A DNA stretch of 55,434 nucleotides, taken from the NCBI GenBank assembly GCA_012838585.1, contig DUPB01000167.1, positions 1 to 55,434 on the forward strand, given 5' to 3'. The notes beneath the pieces were generated by a model. The model saw only the letters and a program-made list of their open reading frames with translations. It made no database searches and was not told the DNA's origin. This DNA is from Bacteroidales bacterium (GTDB lineage: Bacteria > Bacteroidota > Bacteroidia > Bacteroidales > Dysgonomonadaceae). Position 1 is the stretch's first letter; every line of letters begins with the position of its first letter. Positions 16,997 through 24,858 of this stretch are shown here, one piece after another. A program made the position numbers and the translations under genes.

Positions 16997-18355
16997 GTGA
17001 AAGATAGGAATTACACGCACTCGATACAGATCAATTCGGATAAATGTATCGGTTGTTCACATTGTATGCGGGTTTGCTCCACGAAGGCCATCCGCATAGT
17101 GGACGGGCATGCGCGTATTCAGCCTGAACGGTGTGTTGATTGTGGCGAGTGTTTCCGTGCCTGTCCCCAGCGGGCTATCTATGCCCAAGACGATGGGTTG
17201 GCCTCCTTGCTTCCCGAACATCACACCATCGCGCTGGTTCCATCGGTCTTTATTGGGCAGTTCTCTTCCGATTACTCGGCCACCCAGGTGCTGGATGCCG
17301 TACGTCAGGTGGGTTTCGACGAGGTGTTTGAAGTAGAACACGCGGTCGATTTCATGAAGCGTGCCTATTCCGCGTACGCGGAGAGTCACTCGACGAGGCC
17401 GCTTATTAGCTCTTATTGCCCCGCCGTGGTGCGCCTTATACAGGTGCAGTACCCCGCGTTGACCGGCCAGATCATGCGGTTGAAGGCCCCGCACGATATC
17501 GCATCGCTCTTTTTGAGAAAATCGAAAGAGGAAAAGGGTGAATCGACCGAAAAGATATCCATCTACTATATAACCCCGTGCGCCGCGAAGAGCGTGGCGG
17601 CCAGTGCCCCCGTGGGAGAGGAGAAGTCGCTTATCGATGGAACGGTCAACATGCCGACCGTCTTTAACCTCGCCTCGAGAATATTGCGGGGACAGAAAGG
17701 ATCCATGCCTCGGAAATCGGTTGCGGATATGAGTCCCGATTCGGTCTGTTGGTCGCTGTCGGGAACCGAAAAGAGTTACTTCCCCGGGCGAAGCCTCGCT
17801 ATCGATGGGATGGATAACGTGATCGAGTTCCTAGAGAAGCTTGAGTTGGGGCAGATAACCGGGATCGACTTCCTGGAGATGCGTGCTTGCGATCAGGGGT
17901 GTGCAGGTGGTATCCTCTGCCCGGGCAACCGTTTCCTCACGGTGGAGCGATTGGAGCAACGGCGAGAGCGTTTGAAGATGCTCAAGGATGAGCACCAGGG
18001 TATAGTGGAGAATAGTTTGCTGGAACGGGAGGAGGAGCTTCATGCCCACTCGGGGGTGGAACCGGTTTACCCGCGCGATGGGCTGTTGCTGGATGAGGAT
18101 ATGGGGAAGGCCCTCCTCAAGCTGCAGCGCATTGACCGGCTGATGACCTACCTGCCCGGCTTCGACTGTGGTGCTTGCGGCGCACCCGAGTGCAGGTACC
18201 TGGCTGAAGATATCGTGAAAGGAAAGGCGACCATCTCTCACTGCGTTTTCGTGCAGCGCGTTATGGAGAAGAACTATAAGCTGAGTCCCGAGCAGTCGTT
18301 CGAGGTGATTGAGAAGGTGTGGGGCAAAAACCGGCTCGATAAGTACCAGGGGTGA
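16997..18355 (+). CDS. Hydrogenase-like iron-sulfur protein (putative sensor, non-catalytic [FeFe] fold)
   Basis: 452 residues. Two ferredoxin motifs (C17, C20, C23, C27; C46, C49, C52, C56) precede a [FeFe]-hydrogenase large-subunit fold and a C-terminal CGACGAPEC...C cluster motif (C391, C394, C399, C416). H-cluster loops are altered: L1 reads SSYCPA instead of TSCCPGW, so ligand C141 stays but the proton-transfer Cys is Y140; L2 is TPCAAKS (C195); L3 is EMRACDQGCAGG (C298, C302). The four cubane ligands are kept. It therefore may hold a cluster without turning over H2 well, as in sensory hydrogenases. Start is GTG at 16997: the next Met lies past the first cluster Cys. Confidence 0.8.
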   Translation: MKDRNYTHSIQINSDKCIGCSHCMRVCSTKAIRIVDGHARIQPERCVDCGECFRACPQRAIYAQDDGLASLLPEHHTIALVPSVFIGQFSSDYSATQVLDAVRQVGFDEVFEVEHAVDFMKRAYSAYAESHSTRPLISSYCPAVVRLIQVQYPALTGQIMRLKAPHDIASLFLRKSKEEKGESTEKISIYYITPCAAKSVAASAPVGEEKSLIDGTVNMPTVFNLASRILRGQKGSMPRKSVADMSPDSVCWSLSGTEKSYFPGRSLAIDGMDNVIEFLEKLELGQITGIDFLEMRACDQGCAGGILCPGNRFLTVERLEQRRERLKMLKDEHQGIVENSLLEREEELHAHSGVEPVYPRDGLLLDEDMGKALLKLQRIDRLMTYLPGFDCGACGAPECRYLAEDIVKGKATISHCVFVQRVMEKNYKLSPEQSFEVIEKVWGKNRLDKYQG

Positions 18356-18480
18356 CCCCTCCTGGGACAATGAGTTGGTACTGCATAGCAACCAAAAGAG
18401 GGGTTAATAAAAAGAGCGACAAAACCAAAGGGAGTAGGCAAAACAGAAGGAGTAAGCCAATAAATAATAGAGCAGTGAAT

Positions 18481-18828
18481 ATGAATGTAAAAAACATGCA
18501 AGAGGCGTTGGGCTACGAGTGCCTCGCTGGTGAGGCGTGGCTCGATCGACCCGTGAAAGGTGCCTACCAGTCGGATCTGTTGAGCGATGTTATGGGGAAG
18601 GCGCAAGCGGGGATGGTGTGGGTCACTTCCCAAGTGCATAAGAATATAGTGGCGGTCGCCTCACTAAAGGAGTTGAGCGCCATCATCGCCGTGAACGAGC
18701 GAAAGGTGGACCCGGAAGTGATCGAGGCAGCCAACGAGGAAGAGGTGATAATCCTCGCGTCCGGTAAGCCTGCCTTCGAGACGGGTGGTGAGTTGTACCG
18801 ATGGATGAGCGAGACGAAAAGCGGCTGA
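18481..18828 (+). CDS. DRTGG-type regulatory domain protein (second copy)
   Basis: 115 residues, paralogue of the gene at 16129, with shared blocks SDLLSDVMGKAQAG, VASLKELSAIIAV and VIILASGKPAFETGGELYRWM. The ATG at 18481 (MNVKNMQEALGYE) is chosen; the open frame back to 18352 is a Lys/Arg/Ser-rich spill into the 125-bp gap. That gap carries a purine-rich degenerate repeat rather than a gene. Stop is 10 bp before the PHP gene. No catalytic motif is visible; a ligand-binding or protein-interaction role is the family expectation. Confidence 0.72.
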   Translation: MNVKNMQEALGYECLAGEAWLDRPVKGAYQSDLLSDVMGKAQAGMVWVTSQVHKNIVAVASLKELSAIIAVNERKVDPEVIEAANEEEVIILASGKPAFETGGELYRWMSETKSG

Positions 18829-18838
18829 GCGAGTAGCC

Positions 18839-19615
18839 ATGAGGGCCGACCTGCATATACACACCTGTCTCTCACCTTGCGGGGACCTGGATATGAGCCC
18901 GAGGAACATCGTCCGAGTTGCCAAAGAGCGGGGACTGCAGATCATCGCGATCACCGATCACAACAGTACCCGAAACGTCCGGGCCTGCATGAGCTTGGGA
19001 GAGCGAGAGGGGCTCCGCGTGATCCCTGGCTGCGAGGTGAATACGCGCGAGGAGGTGCACGTGCTGTGTTACTTCCCTCACCTGGAGGCCACCGAGATGT
19101 TCCAGCGCTACCTGGACGAGAAGATGAGCGACGTGAAAAACGATCCTGATCGGTTTGGTTACCAGGTTGCCGTGGATGAGGACGACCGGATCGTGTACGA
19201 GGAGGAGCGCTCCCTGTTCATGGGTATTGACGATGAGATAGATGGGGTTGCAGAGGTGGTACATCAGTTGGGAGGCCTTTTCGTGCCGGCTCATGTGGAC
19301 CGACCCAGGAACAGCTTGTTCAGCCAGTTGGGGTTTATCCCCCCGGGGTTGCGGTACCAGGCGCTGGAGGTGTCGAAAGCTACCACGCCTGCCGATTTTT
19401 TGCTACGGCGCCCGGAGTTGACAGGAGTTCGCTTGATACAGAGCTCCGATGCGCATTACCCGGAAGACATCGGGGTGGCCTATACCCGCTTCGGTATCAC
19501 GGGGCGAAGCTGGGAAGAACTTTCTGACGCGTTGTTTAACGCCCGGTATGAGACCTGTAACAACCGGTTTGGTACGCCCCGGGGAACTGATACCCCTATC
19601 AAGGGGAGACCTTGA
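18839..19615 (+). CDS. PHP-domain metal-dependent phosphoesterase
   Basis: 258 residues. PHP metal-ligand motifs occur in order: DLHIHTCLSPCG, ITDHNS, GCEVNTREEVHVLCYF, PAHVDRPRNS and SSDAHYPEDIG, so the trinuclear metal site looks complete. The family hydrolyses phosphate esters or nucleotide ends; close relatives occur in [FeFe] hydrogenase operons of Clostridia. Placed between a DRTGG protein and a HATPase, it could be the phosphatase of a phospho-signalling module, but it could equally act on a nucleotide or cofactor. Cytoplasmic; no signal peptide. Start 18839 puts the first His-x-His at residues 6-8 as usual. Confidence 0.82.
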   Translation: MRADLHIHTCLSPCGDLDMSPRNIVRVAKERGLQIIAITDHNSTRNVRACMSLGEREGLRVIPGCEVNTREEVHVLCYFPHLEATEMFQRYLDEKMSDVKNDPDRFGYQVAVDEDDRIVYEEERSLFMGIDDEIDGVAEVVHQLGGLFVPAHVDRPRNSLFSQLGFIPPGLRYQALEVSKATTPADFLLRRPELTGVRLIQSSDAHYPEDIGVAYTRFGITGRSWEELSDALFNARYETCNNRFGTPRGTDTPIKGRP

Positions 19616-19630
19616 AAAAGAAGAACGTTT

Positions 19631-20179
19631 ATGACCGATTTGGCCATGCATATGATGGATATCGCCCAGAACTCCCTTCGGGCGGATGCCCGAAATGTTG
19701 GGATCGATATCGAGGAGAGGAGTGACGACCGAACGCTCACCCTCCGGGTAACGGACGATGGCAAAGGGATGAGCCGCGAGACCGTGGAAAAGCTGGTCGA
19801 CCCCTTCTTCACCACCCGCGATACGCGGAGGGTGGGATTGGGAATCCCCTTCTTGAAGATGACCTGCGAGCAGGCGGGAGGAGGATTACAGATCATCTCC
19901 ACGGAGGGAGAAGGGACGACCATCGAGGCGATATACCGTACCGATAATATTGACTGCTTGCCGATGGGCGATGTGCCCGGCTACCTTTCGCTCCTGTTGA
20001 AAGCGAATCCGGAGGTTGCCTTTCGGTTCACGTACCGGGTGGACAACACGGAGTTCATCTTGGATACCGAAGAGCTGAGGGAGCAGGGGATCGACTGGGC
20101 AGATGCGGGGATGCTGGCCGCGATAAAGGAGTACATAGGTGAAAACATGAACGCGATCAATAGCACGGTGAACAGGTGA
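19631..20179 (+). CDS. Stand-alone HATPase (histidine-kinase ATP-binding domain)
   Basis: 182 residues. Residues about 1-105 are a GHKL domain: HMMDIAQNSLRADA (N-box-like), TDDGKGMS (G1), VDPFFTTRDTRRVGLGIPFLK (G2 region) and EGEGTTIEAIY. There is no dimerisation His box, so it is not a classic sensor kinase. The C-terminal ~75 residues (VAFRFTYRVDNTEF onward) form a small domain of unknown role seen in the same context elsewhere. It starts 15 bp after the PHP gene. Second ATPase of the putative hydrogenase signalling module. Confidence 0.8.
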   Translation: MTDLAMHMMDIAQNSLRADARNVGIDIEERSDDRTLTLRVTDDGKGMSRETVEKLVDPFFTTRDTRRVGLGIPFLKMTCEQAGGGLQIISTEGEGTTIEAIYRTDNIDCLPMGDVPGYLSLLLKANPEVAFRFTYRVDNTEFILDTEELREQGIDWADAGMLAAIKEYIGENMNAINSTVNR

Positions 20180-20266
20180 TAGTGCATGGATGACGACAAC
20201 GATAAACAGGTAGACGATATATTGGAATAACCAAATAAATTATAACTAATTAAATGATTGAATGAT

Positions 20267-20656
20267 ATGGCTGTGATTAAAACACTGGACGACCTGAAAA
20301 AGAGACAGGAGGAGATGAAGGCCCGGGTGAACCTGAGAGACAAGGCGGAAGATCCCGAGTCGTTGGTTCAAGTGAAAGTGGCGATGGCTACCTGCGGCAT
20401 CGCCTCGGGAGCCAAAGAGGTGATGGAGTTCTTCGTGACGGAGCTTAATAAGCGGAGTATCGACGCGGTGGTCACGCAAACCGGCTGCATGGGATACTGC
20501 TTTGCCGAACCGACGGTGGAGATTACCCTGCCAGGTAAAGAGCCGATAGTATTTGGGTACGTGGACGTTAAAAAAGCCGATGAGATCATCGAGCGGTACA
20601 TCAAGGAGGGAGAGCTGGTGGACGGCATCATCCCGCAGAATTATAATACCATTTAA
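20267..20656 (+). CDS. Thioredoxin-like [2Fe-2S] protein, HndB-like hydrogenase subunit
   Basis: 129 residues. ATCGIASGAKEV (C43) and TGCMGYC (C74, C78) match the HndB subunit of the NADP-reducing hydrogenase family, a short thioredoxin-fold [2Fe-2S] protein; the first of the four usual cysteines is missing here as in HndB. Residues 1-30 are a charged helix. ATG 20267 is preferred to the TTG at 20258. It precedes HydB by 10 bp and likely passes electrons or assembles with the complex. Confidence 0.85.
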   Translation: MAVIKTLDDLKKRQEEMKARVNLRDKAEDPESLVQVKVAMATCGIASGAKEVMEFFVTELNKRSIDAVVTQTGCMGYCFAEPTVEITLPGKEPIVFGYVDVKKADEIIERYIKEGELVDGIIPQNYNTI

Positions 20657-20666
20657 ATAACGATCT

Positions 20667-22511
20667 ATGAGTCACTACAAAATGCATTTGCTGGTGTGTG
20701 CCGGCACCGGTTGCCACTCCTCAGAGAGCGACCTGGTTTACGAGATGCTACACGATGAGGTGGAGCGGAAAGGGTTGAGTAACGACGTGCAGGTTATCCG
20801 CACGGGTTGTTTCGGCTTTTGCGAGAAGGGTCCCATCGTGAAGGTGCTTCCGGATAACACCTTCTATACCGAGGTGAAGCCGGGTGATGCCCAAGAGATC
20901 ATCGATGAGCACGTGATCAAGGGAAGAAAAGTGGAGCGGCTGCTTTACCTGGATCCCGAGACGAACGAACACGTGCTCGACTCGAAGCACATGGGGTTCT
21001 ACAAGAAACAGCTACGGGTGGCCCTGCGCAATTGCGGCACCATCGACCCGGAGAACATTGACGAGTCAATTGCCCGAGACGCTTACATGGCACTGGGGAA
21101 GGTGATTACCGAGATGACCCCTCGAGAGACCATCGAGCTGATCAAACGGTCGGGCCTTCGTGGCCGCGGTGGTGCCGGATTCCCTACCGGGCTGAAGTGG
21201 GAGATCACGAGCAAGAACCATGGCGACCGGAAGTACGTGGTCTGTAACGCCGACGAGGGAGACCCCGGTGCGTTCATGGATCGCTCCATCTTGGAGGGCG
21301 ACCCGCATTCCGTCCTTGAAGCGATGGCGATATGTGGCTACTGCATCGGGGCGTCTGAGGGGCTGATCTATATCCGTGCCGAGTACCCGCTGGCTATACG
21401 GCGACTGAGGATAGCCATCTCTCAGGCACAGTCGTACGGGTTGTTGGGAGAGAATATCTTCGGGAGTGATTTCAGCTTCAATATCAAGTTGCGCTACGGC
21501 GCCGGTGCCTTCGTGTGTGGCGAGGAGACCGCGCTGATTCACTCCATGGAGGGGCTGCGGGGTGAACCAACCAACAAACCTCCCTTCCCGGCAGAAAGAG
21601 GGTACCTGGGGAAACCCACCTGCGTGAATAACGTGGAGACCTTTGCCAATATCCCGGTGATCGTGCTGAAAGGGGCTGAATGGTTCGCCTCCATCGGTAC
21701 CGAGAAGTCGAAAGGGACCAAGGTTTTTGCCCTCGCGGGTAAAATTAACAACGTGGGCCTCATAGAGGTACCGATGGGCATCACGCTTAGGGAGATCATT
21801 TACGAGATCGGGGGCGGTGTGAAAGAGGGCAAAAAGTTCAAGGCCGTTCAGACGGGAGGTCCGTCGGGAGGGTGCCTCACCGAGAAGCACCTCGATACGC
21901 CTATCGACTACGAGAGCCTTATGGCCGCCGGGTCGATGATGGGTTCTGGAGGTATGATCGTACTTGACGAGGACGATTGCATGGTGTCGGTCGCCAAGTT
22001 TTACCTCGACTTCATCGTTGAGGAGTCTTGCGGGAAGTGCGCGCCCTGCCGTATCGGGAGCAAGCGGCTCTACGAGACCCTGGATCGAATTACCCTTGGC
22101 AAGGGTGAGCAGGAGGATATCGAGATACTGAAGAACCTGGGGATGGTCATGAAAGATACCGCGCTATGTGGCTTGGGTCAAACCGCTCCGAACCCGGTAC
22201 TCTCCACGCTCGATAACTTCAAGGAGGAGTACCTGGAACACGTGAACGAGAAGAAATGCCGTTCCGGGCAGTGCCGAGATCTGTTATACTACGTGATCTT
22301 GGAAGAGGAGTGCACCGGCTGTATGGCATGTACGAGGGTCTGCCCTACCCATGCCATCATTGGCGAACGGCGGAACCCCCACGTGATCAACCAAGAGGTC
22401 TGCATCAAGTGTGGCGCCTGCATGGAGAAGTGCCAATTCGATGCCATTAGCCTGCAGAAGGACTACCCGAGAGAAGTGCAATTAACCACGAATAATGAAT
22501 TAACAGTATGA
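20667..22511 (+). CDS. hydB: Electron-bifurcating [FeFe] hydrogenase, beta subunit (NuoF-like)
   Basis: 614 residues. Domains in order: thioredoxin-like [2Fe-2S] (C11, C16, C48, C52); NuoF core with GLRGRGGAGFPTGLKWE for FMN and NADEGDPGAFMDR for NAD(H); NuoF [4Fe-4S] site (C455, C458, C461, C501); then two C-terminal ferredoxin motifs (C549-C559 and C579-C589). This is the HydB/HndC architecture, the site where NADH and ferredoxin electrons are combined. The stop overlaps hydA as ATGA, so translation is coupled. Cytoplasmic complex with the neighbouring subunits. Confidence 0.95.
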   Translation: MSHYKMHLLVCAGTGCHSSESDLVYEMLHDEVERKGLSNDVQVIRTGCFGFCEKGPIVKVLPDNTFYTEVKPGDAQEIIDEHVIKGRKVERLLYLDPETNEHVLDSKHMGFYKKQLRVALRNCGTIDPENIDESIARDAYMALGKVITEMTPRETIELIKRSGLRGRGGAGFPTGLKWEITSKNHGDRKYVVCNADEGDPGAFMDRSILEGDPHSVLEAMAICGYCIGASEGLIYIRAEYPLAIRRLRIAISQAQSYGLLGENIFGSDFSFNIKLRYGAGAFVCGEETALIHSMEGLRGEPTNKPPFPAERGYLGKPTCVNNVETFANIPVIVLKGAEWFASIGTEKSKGTKVFALAGKINNVGLIEVPMGITLREIIYEIGGGVKEGKKFKAVQTGGPSGGCLTEKHLDTPIDYESLMAAGSMMGSGGMIVLDEDDCMVSVAKFYLDFIVEESCGKCAPCRIGSKRLYETLDRITLGKGEQEDIEILKNLGMVMKDTALCGLGQTAPNPVLSTLDNFKEEYLEHVNEKKCRSGQCRDLLYYVILEEECTGCMACTRVCPTHAIIGERRNPHVINQEVCIKCGACMEKCQFDAISLQKDYPREVQLTTNNELTV

Positions 22512-24280
22512 TAGAACTAACGATAGATAAAAAGAAGGTGCGGGTGGAGAAAGGAACCACTATCCTGAAGGCAGCCCGGCAAGCGGGTATAGAGATACCC
22601 ACCCTGTGTCATTACGAGTTGTGCGACATGGGCATCGAGAATAAACCGGGCGGATGCCGTATCTGCGTGGTGGAAGTAGAGGGGCGGCGTAACCTTGCGC
22701 CCTCATGCATCACCGAGGCACAGGATGGCATGGTGATCCACACGCATAGTATACGGGTGCTGAACGCGCGGAAAACGGTGTTGAGGCTCATCATCTCCGA
22801 CCACCCGTTCGATTGTTTGGTATGCGCCAAGTCGGGTCATTGCGACTTGCAAGACCTGGCCGTGCAGTTCGGTATCCGGAGCCAGCCCTACGTGGGGGAA
22901 CAGTCGAGGTACCGCAAAGATACCTCCCCCTCCATTATTCGTGACGTGGATAAGTGCATCATGTGCCGTCGCTGTGAGATGATCTGCAACGAGGTGCAAA
23001 GCGTGGGCGCGTTGGCTGCCGTGAACCGCGGCTTCATGTCGGTGGTGGCTCCCGCGTTCGAGATGAACCTGGAAGATTCTCCCTGCACCTACTGTGGACA
23101 GTGCGTGTCGGTCTGTCCCACGGGTGCGCTCACCGAGAAGGACCACACCATTGAGATTATCCGTGCGCTAAGCAACCCCTCGAAAACGGTGGTAGTGCAG
23201 ACGGCTCCCGCCGTGCGTGCGGCACTGGGTGAGGAGTTCGGCATGCCTGCCGGAACGCTGGTTACCGGCAAGATGGTCTCCGCGCTCCGGGAGCTGGGCT
23301 TCGACTACGTGTTTGATACTGATTTCAGTGCCGACCTAACGATCATGGAGGAGGGGACGGAGCTGTTGCAGCGTGTGCGGGGATACCTGGAAGGTGATTC
23401 CAACGTGCGCTTGCCCATCCTCACCTCATGCTGCCCTGGCTGGGTCAACTTCTTCGAGCACAACTACCCGGATCTGCTGGATGTGCCCTCCACGGCTAAG
23501 TCGCCCCAGCAGATGTTCGGGGCTATCGCCAAGAGTTACTTCGCGGAGAAGATCGGGGTGAAACGGAACGATATGATCGTGGTCTCCGTCATGCCCTGCC
23601 TGGCCAAAAAGTACGAGTGCCAGCGCGACGAGTTCAAGGTGGGTGGTAACCCCGACGTTGATTACTCGATATCTACCCGCGAGTTGGCATCCTTTATCAA
23701 GCAGGCGAATATCGACTTCTTGGAACTGCCTGACGGTGAGTTTGATGACCCGTTAGGTGAATCGACCGGTGCCGCTGTCATCTTTGGCAACACCGGGGGG
23801 GTTATCGAGGCGGCTTGTCGCACGGCCTACGAATTGTATACCGGTAAGAAGCTGGAGAAGGTGGATTTCCATGAACTGCGCGGGATGGATGGTATTCGCT
23901 CGGCCACGATCGATTTTAATGGGCTGGAGCTAAATATCGGCATCGCGCACGGGTTAAGGAATGCCCGCAAGTTGCTGGACGAGGTGAGAGAAGGGAAGTC
24001 GAAGTTCCACGCGATCGAGGTGATGGCGTGCCCCGGTGGATGCGTCGGTGGCGCTGGGCAGCCCTTTAACCACGGTGATAGCGGGGTGCTTGGGAAGCGT
24101 GCCGCCGCCCTCTACGCGGCAGACCAAGAGATGCCAATCCGCAAGTCGCACGAGAACCCCTCCATCATCAAGTTGTACGAGGAGTTCTTGGGCGAACCGG
24201 GGAGCGAGCTAGCTCACAAGCTGCTGCACACGGAGTACTTCGCGAAGAGCAACGAGGTAACCATCCATCTGCAAGGATGA
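22508..24280 (+). CDS. hydA: Electron-bifurcating [FeFe] hydrogenase, catalytic alpha subunit
   Basis: 590 residues, M3-type architecture. N-terminal plant-type [2Fe-2S] (C34, C39, C50, C53, C67), His-ligated [4Fe-4S] (H99, C103, C106, C112), two ferredoxin cubanes (C150-C160, C193-C203), then the H-cluster domain: L1 TSCCPGW (C308 proton transfer, C309 ligand), L2 MPCLAKK (C364), L3 EVMACPGGCVGG (C508, C512), then the small-subunit-like C-terminal helices. It should evolve H2 from NADH and reduced ferredoxin together. The extra C-terminal [2Fe-2S] domain of the Thermotoga HydA is absent. All catalytic residues look intact. Confidence 0.96.
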   Translation: MIELTIDKKKVRVEKGTTILKAARQAGIEIPTLCHYELCDMGIENKPGGCRICVVEVEGRRNLAPSCITEAQDGMVIHTHSIRVLNARKTVLRLIISDHPFDCLVCAKSGHCDLQDLAVQFGIRSQPYVGEQSRYRKDTSPSIIRDVDKCIMCRRCEMICNEVQSVGALAAVNRGFMSVVAPAFEMNLEDSPCTYCGQCVSVCPTGALTEKDHTIEIIRALSNPSKTVVVQTAPAVRAALGEEFGMPAGTLVTGKMVSALRELGFDYVFDTDFSADLTIMEEGTELLQRVRGYLEGDSNVRLPILTSCCPGWVNFFEHNYPDLLDVPSTAKSPQQMFGAIAKSYFAEKIGVKRNDMIVVSVMPCLAKKYECQRDEFKVGGNPDVDYSISTRELASFIKQANIDFLELPDGEFDDPLGESTGAAVIFGNTGGVIEAACRTAYELYTGKKLEKVDFHELRGMDGIRSATIDFNGLELNIGIAHGLRNARKLLDEVREGKSKFHAIEVMACPGGCVGGAGQPFNHGDSGVLGKRAAALYAADQEMPIRKSHENPSIIKLYEEFLGEPGSELAHKLLHTEYFAKSNEVTIHLQG

Positions 24281-24306
24281 TTGTTGAATCATGAAATTGA
24301 AACCAT

Positions 24307-24858
24307 ATGAGTCAAAAAGTAATCATAACACCCGAGGCCTTCGAATACATGGAAAAGGTGACCGGCACCGATGGCGTGGAGGTAAGGGTAAATTTGCCGA
24401 AAGAGATCATAGAGCAGATCAACGAGATATGCGATTCGTTCGACAACGATCCGGGAGAGTTAATCAACGTGCTGCATGAAGCGCAAAACAGGTTTGGCTA
24501 CCTGCCGGCGGAGGTGCAGGATATGGTGGCCCATAACTTACACATACCGGTGGCACAGGTGTACGGGGTGGTGACCTTCTATTCCTACTTCTCGATGATC
24601 CCCAAGGGGGAACACCCCATTTCCATCTGCGTGGGGACGGCTTGCTACGTGCGCGGTGCCGAGAGGGTGCTCGAGGAGTTTATCAAGGAACTGGGTATCA
24701 AGGTGGGAGAGACCACGCCCGACGGGCGCTTCTCGATAAACTGCCTGCGTTGCGTGGGTGCCTGCGGTTTAGCCCCCGTGGTGCTCGTGGGCGATAAGGT
24801 GTACGGCCGCGTTTCGCCAGACGGGGTAAAGCAGATCATTGCCGAGTACTCGTCATAG
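24307..24858 (+). CDS. hydC: Electron-bifurcating [FeFe] hydrogenase, gamma subunit (NuoE-like)
   Basis: 183 residues. NuoE-like helical N-terminus (NRFGYLPAEVQDMVAHNL, YGVVTFYSYFS) followed by a thioredoxin-like [2Fe-2S] domain with C108, C113, C149 and C153 (SICVGTACYVRGA, CLRCVGACGLAP). It completes the HydABC core. It lies at the end of the operon rather than ahead of hydB as in Thermotoga. Its last 23 bp overlap the convergent hydE 3' end. Confidence 0.95.
   Translation: MSQKVIITPEAFEYMEKVTGTDGVEVRVNLPKEIIEQINEICDSFDNDPGELINVLHEAQNRFGYLPAEVQDMVAHNLHIPVAQVYGVVTFYSYFSMIPKGEHPISICVGTACYVRGAERVLEEFIKELGIKVGETTPDGRFSINCLRCVGACGLAPVVLVGDKVYGRVSPDGVKQIIAEYSS

Noticed and set aside
21066-21890. 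274-codon frame on minus inside hydB
   Set aside because: Antisense to an unmistakable HydB; its His/Arg/Gly-rich make-up is typical of a shadow frame.
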